Part shown: in pieces, positions 16,959-26,201 of the stretch
Layout: each line of letters opens with the position of its first letter
Numbering within the stretch: position 1 is the stretch's first letter
Assembly (NCBI RefSeq): GCF_022836495.1
Contig: NZ_BQXM01000019.1
Span: 1 to 64,000, forward strand
DNA: 64,000 nucleotides
Source of the DNA: Desulforhabdus sp. TSK
GTDB lineage: Bacteria > Desulfobacterota > Syntrophobacteria > Syntrophobacterales > Syntrophobacteraceae
Reading direction: 5' to 3'
Made by a program: the position numbers and the translations under genes
The notes under the pieces: generated by a model
The model's database searches: none
Seen by the model: only the letters and a program-made list of their open reading frames with translations
What the model was told of the DNA's origin: nothing

Positions 16959-17858
16959 ATGAATAGAACGGTTTGGCTGAAAATCTGGGTTTGGGTCCTG
17001 GGACTGAGCATGCTGCTCCTGTCCGGGCCCGCTGTGGCGGGGCATGGTGAAAAGCGGGAGGTCAAGAAGGCAATCCTCCTGGCGGCTTTCGGCAGCAGTG
17101 TTCCGGAGGCGCGCAAGGCCCTGGAGAGCATCGAGGAACGGGCCAGGAAGGAGTTTCCGGGAACGGAGGTCCGTTGGGCTTACACTTCCAGCATGATCCG
17201 GGCGAAGCTGGCCAAGGAGGGTAAGATTTTCGATTCACCCGAAGTGGCGCTGGCCCGTCTCATGAATGAAAACTACACGCATGTGGCCGTTCTCTCCCTG
17301 CACACCATTCCCGGTGAGGAATTCCACAGCCTTTACCGAAATGTTCACCTGTTCGGACAGATGGATGGGGGCTTCGAGCAGGTCCTGGTGGCGAGACCCC
17401 TCCTCTCGTCCCGTGACGACATGGTGCGGGCGGCCAGGGCGCTTCTGAAGCATTTGCCGGCAGACCGCAAGCCCGGTGATGCCGTGCTGCTCATGGGGCA
17501 TGGCTCTGAAAAGCACCCGGCGGACGCTCTGTATCTTGCCATGAATCAGGTTTTCCAGGAAATGGATCCCCATGCCTACCTCTGCACGGTGGAAGGCTAT
17601 CCCACCCTGGAAGATGTGCTGCCCAAACTGAAGGAAGGCAAAATCCAGAAGGTTTACCTGGTGCCCTTCATGGCCGTGGCCGGTGACCATGCCCTCAACG
17701 ACATGGCCGGGAACGAGCCCGACAGCTGGAAAAGCGTTCTGGCAAAAAATGGCGTGCACTCCGAGCCGATCCTCAAGGGCACGATTGAGAACCCGGAAAT
17801 CGTGGACATCTGGATGGATCACCTGAAGGCGGCCTTCGGGCATTTCGAGAAGCCATGA
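16959..17858 (+). CDS. cbiK: Periplasmic sirohydrochlorin cobaltochelatase CbiK
   Basis: CbiK inserts Co2+ into sirohydrochlorin in the anaerobic (early cobalt) route to vitamin B12. The 299-residue protein begins MNRTVWLKIWVWVLGLSMLL and has a cleavable signal ending near AVAGHG, as in the exported CbiKP of Desulfovibrio. The chelatase body starts with KKAILLAAFGSSVPEARKAL and carries the metal-site histidine segments LHTIPGEEFH and MGHGSEKHPAD. Start ATG 16959 is chosen because GAGGAGAG precedes it and the signal peptide begins there; an in-frame extension to 16893 looks non-coding. It is under the upstream cobalamin riboswitch. In sulfate reducers CbiKP is thought to serve metal or heme handling in the periplasm, so its role may go beyond B12 synthesis. 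Confidence 0.92.
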   Translation: MNRTVWLKIWVWVLGLSMLLLSGPAVAGHGEKREVKKAILLAAFGSSVPEARKALESIEERARKEFPGTEVRWAYTSSMIRAKLAKEGKIFDSPEVALARLMNENYTHVAVLSLHTIPGEEFHSLYRNVHLFGQMDGGFEQVLVARPLLSSRDDMVRAARALLKHLPADRKPGDAVLLMGHGSEKHPADALYLAMNQVFQEMDPHAYLCTVEGYPTLEDVLPKLKEGKIQKVYLVPFMAVAGDHALNDMAGNEPDSWKSVLAKNGVHSEPILKGTIENPEIVDIWMDHLKAAFGHFEKP

Positions 17859-18071
17859 GGATTCAGTGAGATCCATGCAATGATGCGGAGATCTTGAAAG
17901 ACCTTTCAGTGAGCGTTAGATTGATACGAAATTGGCGGATCCTGTGAGAGGAGGCTGCGTGTCATGCTTTGGGATGCGAGGATTCTTGCACCGGTGGGGG
18001 ATGGAAACATTGACCACAAGTGTATCGCCATGGCCTGCATGCTGATCTGCCCGGGGAGAGGGGGAAGCCGG

Positions 18072-18578
18072 TTGCATCAAAAATTCGGCGTGATGCTTCT
18101 GCTCCTGGTGCTGACGGCATGTGCTCCGGTCATCTCTCCACAGCTCCGCAATACGGCTTCCCTGGACATCCCCTTTGGCGCAGTCTTGAGAAATCCCGAC
18201 GGATATACGGGAAAAATCTTCATCTGGAGCGGAACGGTTCTCAACACCCAGAACACTCCCGAAGGCACGATGCTCAAAGTGCTTCAAAAGCCTTCGGATT
18301 ACTGGGGGAGACCGAGGAACGTGGACTGGTCCGAAGGGAGGTTTCTCGCCCTCGATAGACGCTACCTGGATCCCGCCATCTATGCGGAGGGACGGGCCGT
18401 CACCGTGGCCGGCGAGTTGACGGGAAAGCGTGTCCAGCGCCTTGGGGAAATCGAGTACGCTTACCCGCTGCTTTCCGTCAAAGAGCTTTACTTGTGGCCC
18501 AAAGAGGTCCCGGCGCCATACTACTACTATTATCCCTATGATCCTTACCCTCCGTGGGGATGGCGTTATTACTGGTGA
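18072..18578 (+). CDS. Slp-family outer membrane lipoprotein
   Basis: The mature part follows a classic lipobox (LLLLVLTACAP), then VISPQLRNTASLDIPFGAVL, GYTGKIFIWSGTVL and EIEYAYPLLSVKELYLWP, typical of Slp, a starvation-inducible outer membrane lipoprotein. The tail is very rich in Tyr, Pro and Trp (YYYYYPYDPYPPWGWRYYW). I favour the TTG start at 18072, which has a G-rich ribosome site and gives a compact signal peptide; ATGs at 17964 or 18030 would add an unusual hydrophilic extension. It stands alone and converges with the patatin gene. Confidence 0.8.
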   Translation: MHQKFGVMLLLLVLTACAPVISPQLRNTASLDIPFGAVLRNPDGYTGKIFIWSGTVLNTQNTPEGTMLKVLQKPSDYWGRPRNVDWSEGRFLALDRRYLDPAIYAEGRAVTVAGELTGKRVQRLGEIEYAYPLLSVKELYLWPKEVPAPYYYYYPYDPYPPWGWRYYW

Positions 18579-18586
18579 CCTTCGGC

Positions 18587-21442
18587 TCACGACCGAGCCA
18601 GGTACTCTCTCACGGCCGCCACGAATCTGTCCATCTCCAGCGCTCCGGTGCAGGTGCCGCACAGTTGCTCCATCGTGTGCAATCCCAGCATGCGATAGCT
18701 TTCGAACTGCGATTCGCTGAAAAACTGGTCGCTCGTCGCTTCCTGGGGAAACGCGTGCACCTCGTTGCCGTAGTGCTTGATGTCGATGGATTCGTCGCCG
18801 CAAAAGGTCGGCTTGATGTAAATCAGGATGCCGTCCGTCCCCTCTCCATCCACCGCGGAATAGCGTATCGTGCCCAGTGCGCAGTGTTTTCGGTTCTCTT
18901 TCGGTTCCTTGTCATGCCGGGAATAAATAAGGATTTTTTGCTCGAATTCGATGGGAACGCCCAGGTCGATCCGAATTTTGCGGATGGCGTTGCCAAGATC
19001 CTCCAGGTGGTACTCAGGGTCACAGCCCGCATCACTCAGCACGATGAAACGGCATCGGCGCAGGACCATTTCATAGAGCCCCAAATTTTCGAAATGGCCT
19101 CCATCGGAGAGGTACACATACGGGCTTTCGTCGTCCGTCAAACCGAGGGCTTCGCAGATGAGGGGGCGCGCCGAGACGTTGGGCGCTGAGTAACGATACG
19201 TGTTGTTCCCGTATTTTCCGGGGTTCCCCAGCCACCAGCCCAGCCGCACATTGAACAGTGTCATGACAAGGGTCAGCAGGGGGGACGAATGATACCCCAT
19301 GTTGGGGCTGGCCGCCGCCCCCGAGATCGTCACGGCGGTTCCCAGCGAGATGGCCCGCTTTTCCTCTCTCTCCTGGAATGGTCTGCGCCAATCGCCTGCC
19401 CCACCGTATTCTTCCGATCGCCGATAGCCCAGACGATAATTTCCGCAGTGAAGCGGTGAAACCGTGAAGGTCTCGGCTTTCCGCTGCTGCCACGCAAGCT
19501 CCTTGCCCTTCACCAGGTTGAGGGCGATGTTCACCACGTGCATGGGGCGCCATCGACTGTCCCTGGGGGCTGTCTGGGGGGCCCTGCATGCCGCGTTGGG
19601 CCACAGTTCGCACATCTGCATGTTGTCCATGGGATCGAATCCCGTGAATGGATTCGGATCGCGGAGGCTCCCTTTCCGAGACGCCCCGAGGTAGGCGCGG
19701 ATCAACCGGTTTCGGTACATTGCATGGAGCGAAAACTTGTTGGAATTGATGAAGCAGGCCATGAAGAGTCCCAACAATGCAGCGGCCACCAGCAATCCCA
19801 CGACCAGCCACCACGGCGTGTAGTGGATGGTGTCCATGTGGCCGTAGAGGTTGTAGGGTGGGGGACTCTCCGCACCCGGTACGTTTCTTTCGATGTGCAT
19901 TGCAGTGCAGAGCCAGTCGATGCAGGCGCCGGCTCCCAGGGACAGGACGGCGGCGAAAAGGGATAAAAACAGCGCCGCGGCCAGCACCAGGGCTTTATCG
20001 GCAAGGACTCCCAGGGGTCCGGCCGGGCTTGCCTGCTGCGGATTCGGAACGGTCCTGGCACTCCACCCGGCCAGGAGCGAGATGAAGCCCGTGACACCGC
20101 CGAGGGGGGCGAGGATTTTCGATGGGATCTGGGAAAAAGCCAGAGGACCGAAGACCGCCAGGCAACTGAAGACGCTCCAGCCTGCGGCGGCGATCAGCAG
20201 CCAGGACCCGGCCCGAGCCCACCATTCCCGATCTTCATCATTGGTCCAGCGGCTGATCAAGCCGACGAACACCGATGCAGCCACGAGAAAGACCATCAGG
20301 AACAGGGGAGAGGCAAAGCAGGCGTACAGCTCGGTCTGGGGAATGGGTCCGACGGTCGGGAGCGGATGGGGAAAAAGCTTGGAGGCCCCGAGCCATGCCA
20401 GCCAGCCGGCCATCAGGCCCGTCAGCAGGGTGATGACGACTTCCCAGAAATTCACGCTCCTCAGGACCCAGGAGTACCCGCAGCAGCTCAGCAGATGGAG
20501 CGCCGCCCCGAAGAGCACGAAGATCAGCAGGGGATCCTGTCCCCATATTTTTAGCTCGTCGATGTGGGGGCCGTCCTGCCGGAGCCACGCCCAGAATGTC
20601 GTCAGAAGAACAGCAGAGCCCATGAGGGGGAGCCAGCACCAGGACAGAAAATGCCTCTGCTCCCGGCGGACCCACCAGAAAGGGCTTCGTGCCTGGAGCT
20701 CACTGCTCGAGCTGGGGAGGGCCAGGCCCATGTAGAAAATGCCGAATGCTCCCAGAAGAAAACCGACCGCCAGGCAACCTTGCATCAACCACTCGGGAGG
20801 GTGTGCAACGATCACGGCTACAGAGGCGCGAGGCACCATCAGCAGTGCCGCCAGCAGCGGGATGAGCACCAGCCAGTTGAGGAACAGGTTGCGGAGATAG
20901 GTCCCGACGAGAGTCCACGTGTCTGCCGAGAGAATGCCGACCTTTGGGCTCAGGTAGTTGCTGTAGCTGCGCAGGTGCCGCAGGGGCTCCGGTTCGGGGT
21001 ACGGTTGGGAGGTGGGCGCCTTCCTCAGTTCATCGGCGACGCCGGGCAGTCCGCCGGCATGATGGTGGGACCAGGCGGTGAGCCAGCTCCCGATGTACCC
21101 GCCGCCCGAGACCGTGGACAGGTAGTCGAACTTCGTCAGGAGACCATGGCGTGCCAGTCCCTGGATCACACCGAGGGCGAAAGTAGCGCTGCGGATGCCT
21201 CCGCCCGAGAGGCACAGAGCCGTTCGTTTGGGCTCCAGTTCGTGGATGCACCTGTAAAGTTTTGAAGCGAGGGCCTTTTTTTCATCTTCATACTCTTTGG
21301 CCTCATCACGGCAGGATTCTTCAAACTCCTTCCTGGCCTTCGCATACTCCTGGTACGCCCTGGAGTTTTCGTCGTGAGGGAAGCGGATAAATTCCTCTTC
21401 CAGGACCTGGTAAAAAGGGAGTGGCTTGTCCGGGTCGGGCAT
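18587..21442 (-). CDS. Patatin-like phospholipase with a large multi-spanning membrane insert
   Basis: This 951-residue protein contains a split patatin fold. Residues 75-120 hold the oxyanion segment CLSGGGIRSATFALG and the nucleophile region STVSGGGYIG (S112 probable), and the catalytic Asp segment YLSDGGHFENLG lies near residue 820. Between them are about ten hydrophobic segments (for example FLNWLVLIPLLAALLMVP and WWLVVGLLVAAALLGLFMAC), so the active-site halves are separated by a membrane domain. The start at 21442 is set by AAGGAG six bases upstream; an upstream in-frame ATG at 21469 is less likely. Patatins cleave acyl chains from lipids. It may act on its own membrane or as a defence-type lipase, but the context gives no partner. 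Confidence 0.85.
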   Translation of the reverse strand: MPDPDKPLPFYQVLEEEFIRFPHDENSRAYQEYAKARKEFEESCRDEAKEYEDEKKALASKLYRCIHELEPKRTALCLSGGGIRSATFALGVIQGLARHGLLTKFDYLSTVSGGGYIGSWLTAWSHHHAGGLPGVADELRKAPTSQPYPEPEPLRHLRSYSNYLSPKVGILSADTWTLVGTYLRNLFLNWLVLIPLLAALLMVPRASVAVIVAHPPEWLMQGCLAVGFLLGAFGIFYMGLALPSSSSELQARSPFWWVRREQRHFLSWCWLPLMGSAVLLTTFWAWLRQDGPHIDELKIWGQDPLLIFVLFGAALHLLSCCGYSWVLRSVNFWEVVITLLTGLMAGWLAWLGASKLFPHPLPTVGPIPQTELYACFASPLFLMVFLVAASVFVGLISRWTNDEDREWWARAGSWLLIAAAGWSVFSCLAVFGPLAFSQIPSKILAPLGGVTGFISLLAGWSARTVPNPQQASPAGPLGVLADKALVLAAALFLSLFAAVLSLGAGACIDWLCTAMHIERNVPGAESPPPYNLYGHMDTIHYTPWWLVVGLLVAAALLGLFMACFINSNKFSLHAMYRNRLIRAYLGASRKGSLRDPNPFTGFDPMDNMQMCELWPNAACRAPQTAPRDSRWRPMHVVNIALNLVKGKELAWQQRKAETFTVSPLHCGNYRLGYRRSEEYGGAGDWRRPFQEREEKRAISLGTAVTISGAAASPNMGYHSSPLLTLVMTLFNVRLGWWLGNPGKYGNNTYRYSAPNVSARPLICEALGLTDDESPYVYLSDGGHFENLGLYEMVLRRCRFIVLSDAGCDPEYHLEDLGNAIRKIRIDLGVPIEFEQKILIYSRHDKEPKENRKHCALGTIRYSAVDGEGTDGILIYIKPTFCGDESIDIKHYGNEVHAFPQEATSDQFFSESQFESYRMLGLHTMEQLCGTCTGALEMDRFVAAVREYLARS

Positions 21443-21881
21443 CTCGATCTCCTTCCTGGTGCATGTCAAAGGGGGGGCATCTGCGATGCAGCTGAGGACG
21501 GTTCCATGTCTCCATTTTTGCTAATGTTTTCAATTTAATCAAGGGAGAAATGACAGGCTGGCTTCTTTCCAGGGGATGCTTCGGGAGTCCGTGAGGCAGG
21601 CAGGAAAAGGGCGGATGGAAATTTTTTGCCTCTTGTTTGAATTGCAAGCAATTCAAAGGTGTTAATCGGTGTCGGTGCACCGACATCTTCATCTCTCGGA
21701 GGCACTGGCGGCCTCCGTTGTGCGCAAAGGCACTTGACAGGGTTGCTGCCGATGTGGTTAGTTCTGCGCCCAGGTGAGGGATGCCTTGATCTTCGGGAAG
21801 GTTTCTTCTGAAACAGCACGCTTCAGTTTTCATGTGCTGTCCGGAGCTCAGGGATGTTTTCAGAACCTGGGTATGAGTACA
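21443..21881. other. Intergenic region between divergent genes
   Basis: No gene is supported. The stretch separates the patatin gene (minus) from the small membrane protein (plus) and presumably holds both promoters. A short hyphenated palindrome GGTGTCGGTGCACCGACATC lies at about 21668-21687. Confidence 0.35.
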
Positions 21882-22295
21882 ATGTCTGAAACTGCTCTTT
21901 TACAGGATTTTGGTGGAAGTGACGGCCGGAAGCATGGGTTTCTCTGGAGCTTCGGGCTGTTCATGGCGCTGCTTCTCTTCGCGCTCATCGCGGGGATCCA
22001 CTTCTTCCATAACTGCCAACTCTACGGTCCCGCCGCTTCACAGCCTTCAAGCTCCACGTCCGGTGCCGGCGATCCGGCGGGCAAGTTCCGCCAGGCTCCC
22101 GGCGAATTGCCCTGCTTGGCGTGTATTTTTCTCCATACCCTTCAAACGGTTCAGATTTCCTTCCTTTTGTTTGCGTTTGCCTGGGATCTACTCCCCGGTG
22201 CTGCACAAACGTTCCAGTCCAAGTGTATTCTCTCTCGGTGCCGGGCCTTTCCTTTTTCGGGCCGTGCCCCACCTTCCCTTCATCTCTCAGTATGA
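21882..22295 (+). CDS. Small membrane protein of unknown function (DUF2946-like)
   Basis: About 137 residues from ATG 21882 (MSETALLQDFGGSDGRKHGF). One strong span (WSFGLFMALLLFALIAGIHF) is followed by a CLACIFLHTLQ segment, a second hydrophobic stretch, and a C-terminus with GRAPPSLHL, which recalls the R-x-PP ending of DUF2946 proteins often found near copper or heme proteins. Start choice is uncertain; the frame is open from 21774. Function unknown. Confidence 0.5.
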   Translation: MSETALLQDFGGSDGRKHGFLWSFGLFMALLLFALIAGIHFFHNCQLYGPAASQPSSSTSGAGDPAGKFRQAPGELPCLACIFLHTLQTVQISFLLFAFAWDLLPGAAQTFQSKCILSRCRAFPFSGRAPPSLHLSV

Positions 22296-22473
22296 CCGTC
22301 CGTCTCCAGAAAAACTGACAGCACATCCGAAGTTTTTTTGAATAGAGAGACCTGCGCCGGGGCTTGCCCGGGCAAAGATTGATTCTTGCCCGTTCCGCAG
22401 TTTTTTGCGGATGCCCGCCAGGCAATGACCTGCCGCCTTGAGTACCCCAAAAGGCGGCTGCGGAGCACTGCAT

Positions 22474-23091
22474 ATGACACGAAGAGAAATGTTGAGAGCT
22501 CTTTTGGTAGGAACGGCGTCAGTGATGACCCTCACAGCTGAGGATATCGAGGCAAGCTTGAGACCGGATCGCTTTGACGGTACGTCTCAAGACCCTATTC
22601 AAGCCTTCCTCGAGCAGAGTGTCCGTGGAAAGAGCGGCAAGGACCTGCTCACCGGTGAGCTTTCCATGGTCAACGCCAACAGCAACGAATCCATCCGGGC
22701 TCAGTACCTGGATGGGAATCGGCAGTTAGCGGCCAACGGTTGCCGGCAGCTCAGTTATTTTTTTCGCTGCCAGTATACCGGCCAGGCGATTTCCATCCAC
22801 CCTGAACTGTTTCTGCTCCTCGATGCCGTACGTCATTCCCTGGGAGTCGCCCATCGTCCTTTTGTCCTGTTTTCCGGCTACCGGTCCCCCTCTTACAACC
22901 GGAGGCTGGCCCGGCGCGATGGGCACGTGGCCCGCAACAGCTACCACATCAGGGGCATGGCCGCCGATGTCGCCCTGGAAGGCGTCAGCCTGCGTACGCT
23001 CGCAACGACTGCCAAGGCTTTCGGGGTTGGAGGGGTCAGCCGCTACGGGAACTTCGTGCACATGGATGTCGGGCCTGTGCGCACCTGGTGA
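22474..23091 (+). CDS. DUF882 / YcbK-like exported murein peptidase (M15 family)
   Basis: This 205-residue protein has an N-terminal TRREMLRALLVG segment resembling a twin-arginine-like export signal, with only one Arg pair and no full Tat consensus. The C-terminal domain is the DUF882/M15 zinc peptidase: FSGYRSPSYNRRLA, then NSYHIRGMAADVAL with the His/Asp zinc ligands, then GNFVHMDVGPVRTW with the last ligand. E. coli MepK (YcbK) cleaves meso-DAP crosslinks in murein. The start is at ATG 22474, 9 nt after GGAG. The gene stands alone. Confidence 0.85.
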   Translation: MTRREMLRALLVGTASVMTLTAEDIEASLRPDRFDGTSQDPIQAFLEQSVRGKSGKDLLTGELSMVNANSNESIRAQYLDGNRQLAANGCRQLSYFFRCQYTGQAISIHPELFLLLDAVRHSLGVAHRPFVLFSGYRSPSYNRRLARRDGHVARNSYHIRGMAADVALEGVSLRTLATTAKAFGVGGVSRYGNFVHMDVGPVRTW

Positions 23092-23236
23092 TGTCCGTGA
23101 TCTTGCCGGACCTGAAGAGGCCACCTCGTTTCGGGGCAGGATATTCGCAGGGCCTCGCAGATTTTTGATGGGGGATGCCGGGGCGTGCCCGGCATGATTG
23201 TGGGTATGAGCGCCGCTTTCCTGCGTGGACGCATCC

Positions 23237-24217
23237 TCAGGACGAAAGGTAGGGCGAGGGCGCCTGCAGGTGGTTCACCACGTAGTCGCGGACAGCATCT
23301 TCCAGGGAATGGAAGTGCAGGGGACACCCGGTCTTCTGGAGATGCGCCATGCTCGCCTGGGTGAAATACTGGTATCGGTCGCGCAGGGCGTCGGGCATGG
23401 GGATGTATTCGATTTGGGGAGGGCGGCCGAGAGCCGCGAAGATGGCTTTGATGAGATCGTTCCAGGACCTGGCCTTCCCTGTGCCCAGGTTGAACAGCCC
23501 GTTCACCTCGTCGTGATTCAGGAGCCACCACATCACATCCACGCAGTCCTTGATATAAACGAAGTCCCGCACCTGCTCCCCGTCGCCGTATTCTTCCCGG
23601 TAAGAGCGAAAAAGCTGCACCCGCCCCGTTTCTTGAATCTGATGGAACGCCTTGAAGACCACGCTCGCCATATCCCCCTTGTGATATTCATTGGGGCCGA
23701 AAACATTGAAGAACTTCAGGCCCACCATGTGCTGCAGCATTCCGGTGCGCTCCGCCTGGATGTCGAAGAGGAGCTTGGAGTAGCCGTACATATTGAGGGG
23801 ACGCAGGCGGAAGGATTCCATTTCGTCGGAAAACCCCTGGTCTCCGTCTCCGTAGGTAGCGGCGCTGCTGGCGTACAGGAAGCGAATCCCGCGCGGGACC
23901 GCCCACTTGGCAAGGGTGTGGGTAAAGTGCGTGTTGTTTTCCATGAGATAATTGGCATCGCGCTCCGTTGTGGAGGAGCACGCTCCCATGTGGACGACGG
24001 CATCGGCGTGGAACGTCAGGGAGCCCTCGGCCACCTGCCGGTGGAACACTTCCTTGTGCAGAAAATCCGTGTAGCGTAATCCCACCAGGTTCTTCCACTT
24101 TTCCCCCGACTTCAGATCGTCGACCACCAGAATGTTGTCGATTCCCTCCCGGTTCAATTTCCATACGAAGGCGCTGCCGATGAATCCCGCTCCGCCCGTG
24201 ACGATCACTCGCTTCAT
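23237..24217 (-). CDS. hldD: ADP-L-glycero-D-manno-heptose 6-epimerase
   Basis: HldD (RfaD/WaaD) makes ADP-L-glycero-D-manno-heptose for the LPS inner core. The 326-residue short-chain dehydrogenase-type protein starts with the nucleotide-binding VTGGAGFIGSAF, has the family segment MGACSSTTERDANYLMENN, the YxxxK pair in MYGYSK, and GLKFFNVFGPNEYHKGDMAS. The start at 24217 is preceded by GGGAG; the frame is open further upstream but without coding character. The enzyme shows that the host is Gram-negative with heptose-containing LPS. No other LPS gene is adjacent. Confidence 0.95.
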   Translation of the reverse strand: MKRVIVTGGAGFIGSAFVWKLNREGIDNILVVDDLKSGEKWKNLVGLRYTDFLHKEVFHRQVAEGSLTFHADAVVHMGACSSTTERDANYLMENNTHFTHTLAKWAVPRGIRFLYASSAATYGDGDQGFSDEMESFRLRPLNMYGYSKLLFDIQAERTGMLQHMVGLKFFNVFGPNEYHKGDMASVVFKAFHQIQETGRVQLFRSYREEYGDGEQVRDFVYIKDCVDVMWWLLNHDEVNGLFNLGTGKARSWNDLIKAIFAALGRPPQIEYIPMPDALRDRYQYFTQASMAHLQKTGCPLHFHSLEDAVRDYVVNHLQAPSPYLSS

Positions 24218-24517
24218 GTGTGGGTCTCCCTCTGTAGAAGTATGCGGTAACACCAAGGATGCAACGTGCAACTTGTAACCCGAAAAGGATACCCTCTGCA
24301 ATCGCCATCCACCTCATCCAGGATGACAGCGCGTCGTTTTGCAGGGAAAAACGAGAGAAATGATTGCAAGCCTCCTGCTGCAATCTTAAAATTCCTTTAT
24401 TGTCTCATAAGCGCCGGCGAACGCAGTACAATCTTTCCTCGACCTCACCTCTCATATGGTGGCATGAAGCTACTGTAACAATAGAAATGCATCCACTTCT
24501 ACCAGGAGGAGACCGTT
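24218..24517. other. Intergenic region between hldD and the amylase gene
   Basis: No gene is supported. It holds the divergent promoters of hldD and the amylase gene. The ribosome site AGGAGGAG sits just before the amylase ATG. Confidence 0.4.
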
Positions 24518-26041
24518 ATGAGAAGATCAGGACTCTGGACCGTTCTTGTCCTCTCTCTTGCCGTCATGCTGTCCCTGAGCAATGCGAATACGGCTTACGG
24601 ACAGGCGGGCTTTGACGACGACCGTGTCATGCTGCAGGGGTTTTACTGGGAATCCTATCGCCACGGCCATCCCGACAGGTTTCCCGGCTACGGAGCAAAG
24701 CCATGGTACGATACTGTCCGGGAGCAGGCCCCCACCCTCCGGGACGGACTTTTTGATCTCCTATGGCTGCCTCCGCCCTCCTATGCCGGGGAGCTCAGTG
24801 CCGGGTACAATCCCATGGAATATTTCAATCTGAACAACAGCTACGGCACCTTTCAGCAGCAGCGGTCCATGCTGGTGGCCCTGCTCCAGAACGGCATCGA
24901 ACCGGTAGCGGATATCGTCATCAACCACCGGAGCGGCGTCCGGCAATGGGGGGATTTCAAGAATCCCGACTGGGGTCCCTGGGCCATCACCCGATACGAC
25001 GAAGCCTTCACGAACCCGGAATCGGAGCTCTACGGGACGCCGCTGGAGCAGCGGGGGGCCGAGGAAGAGCGCCCCACGGAGTACACTCAGCACCAGGGGA
25101 CGACGTATCAGTACGCTTCCTTCCGGGACATCGACCACACCAACCTCACGGTGCGTCGGGACATCATCCGTTACCTGCTGCAGTTGAAATCGGCGGGCTA
25201 CCGCGGATGGCGCTACGACATGGTGCATGGCTACCATGCCCGCTGGGTTGCGGTGTACAATCGGGCGACCCGGCCGACCTTCTCCGTGGGGGAATACGAC
25301 TGGGATCAGCAGGCCGCTCAGCGGGGGTGGGTCTGGTATACGGCGACGGTCCCGGGCGATCTGACTACAGCCTCCAGCGTGTTCGATTTTGCGAGCTGTT
25401 TCACCCTCAAGGACCACAAGGGGGACTACCGTGCCTGGTATGGCTTCGGCAGCGGCATCGGCCTGGTGGGGGACACCACGGACGGTCACCCATGGAAAAA
25501 CAGGGCCGTCACGTTCCTGGAAAACCACGATACCGGCTACCGGACGAACGAAGACGGGTCACCCCAGGAGCACCACGCATCCGACAGCTTTCAGAATGGG
25601 TGGGAGGTAGAACAGGGCTATGCGTACATCCTGACGCATCCCGGAGTCCCCACGGTCTACTGGAAGCATTATTTCGACTGGGGCGGCGATCTTCGTGAAA
25701 AGATCCATGCCCTCATCAATGCTCGAAAGGTTGCCGGCGTCCATGGATGCAGCACGGTCCATACCCAGGAGAATGCTCGCGAACAGGGTGTTTACGCGGC
25801 TTTTGTGACGGGCCGCAACGGAGACCTGTACGTCCGTATCGGGGGAAGCGATGCCCAATGGCAGCCCTACTATTCGGGTTACAGGGACTACCGGGAATAC
25901 GCCGGCGGCGCCGGCTGGAAAGTCTGGGTGAAGCTCCCGGGAAACCCCGACGTGCAGCTGGCTCCCCTCAAGGCCCCGCTGCCCGTTCCCCAGGTCATGG
26001 AGCCGGGGAGCATCGAGGTCCCGGATGAACTGCTGCAGTGA
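24518..26041 (+). CDS. Secreted alpha-amylase family (GH13) glycoside hydrolase
   Basis: This 507-residue enzyme has an N-terminal signal peptide (VLVLSLAVMLSLSNANTAYG). All four GH13 regions are present: VADIVINH (region I), GWRYDMVHGY with the nucleophile Asp (II), VGEYDW with the acid/base Glu (III) and FLENHDTG with the transition-state Asp (IV). It would cut alpha-1,4 glucans outside the cytoplasm. The C-terminal part holds a small beta domain. The start follows a strong AGGAGGAG. It stands alone; no maltose uptake genes are adjacent, and the nearby sugar-type importer is broken. Confidence 0.93.
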   Translation: MRRSGLWTVLVLSLAVMLSLSNANTAYGQAGFDDDRVMLQGFYWESYRHGHPDRFPGYGAKPWYDTVREQAPTLRDGLFDLLWLPPPSYAGELSAGYNPMEYFNLNNSYGTFQQQRSMLVALLQNGIEPVADIVINHRSGVRQWGDFKNPDWGPWAITRYDEAFTNPESELYGTPLEQRGAEEERPTEYTQHQGTTYQYASFRDIDHTNLTVRRDIIRYLLQLKSAGYRGWRYDMVHGYHARWVAVYNRATRPTFSVGEYDWDQQAAQRGWVWYTATVPGDLTTASSVFDFASCFTLKDHKGDYRAWYGFGSGIGLVGDTTDGHPWKNRAVTFLENHDTGYRTNEDGSPQEHHASDSFQNGWEVEQGYAYILTHPGVPTVYWKHYFDWGGDLREKIHALINARKVAGVHGCSTVHTQENAREQGVYAAFVTGRNGDLYVRIGGSDAQWQPYYSGYRDYREYAGGAGWKVWVKLPGNPDVQLAPLKAPLPVPQVMEPGSIEVPDELLQ

Positions 26042-26059
26042 AGGACGGATCCCAACGCT

Positions 26060-26158
26060 GTTGACTTCACGTCACCCCGGTGAAAACCGGGGTCCAGAAC
26101 GTCTTTATTTTCCTGGATTTCGGCTTTCGCCGTGATGACGCAAGTAGGTTAAGTCAAC
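26060..26158. repeat. Dispersed palindromic repeat (MITE/REP-like)
   Basis: About 99 bp bounded by 8-bp inverted ends (GTTGACTT at 26060, AAGTCAAC at 26151-26158). It contains two hairpins, CACCCCGGTGAAAACCGGGGT and one around TTTCGGCTTTCGCCG. Part of the same unit occurs in reverse at 14171-14217, where it truncates a gene. There is no coding capacity. Confidence 0.65.
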
Positions 26159-26201
26159 GACATTGAGAACGGATCCCCGGTGCTCCCTACACGACGGTTC
26201 C

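Noticed and set aside
18587-19189. Long plus-strand frame opposite the patatin gene
   Set aside because: It is a shadow; the minus frame contains the DGG motif and continuous homology-like text.
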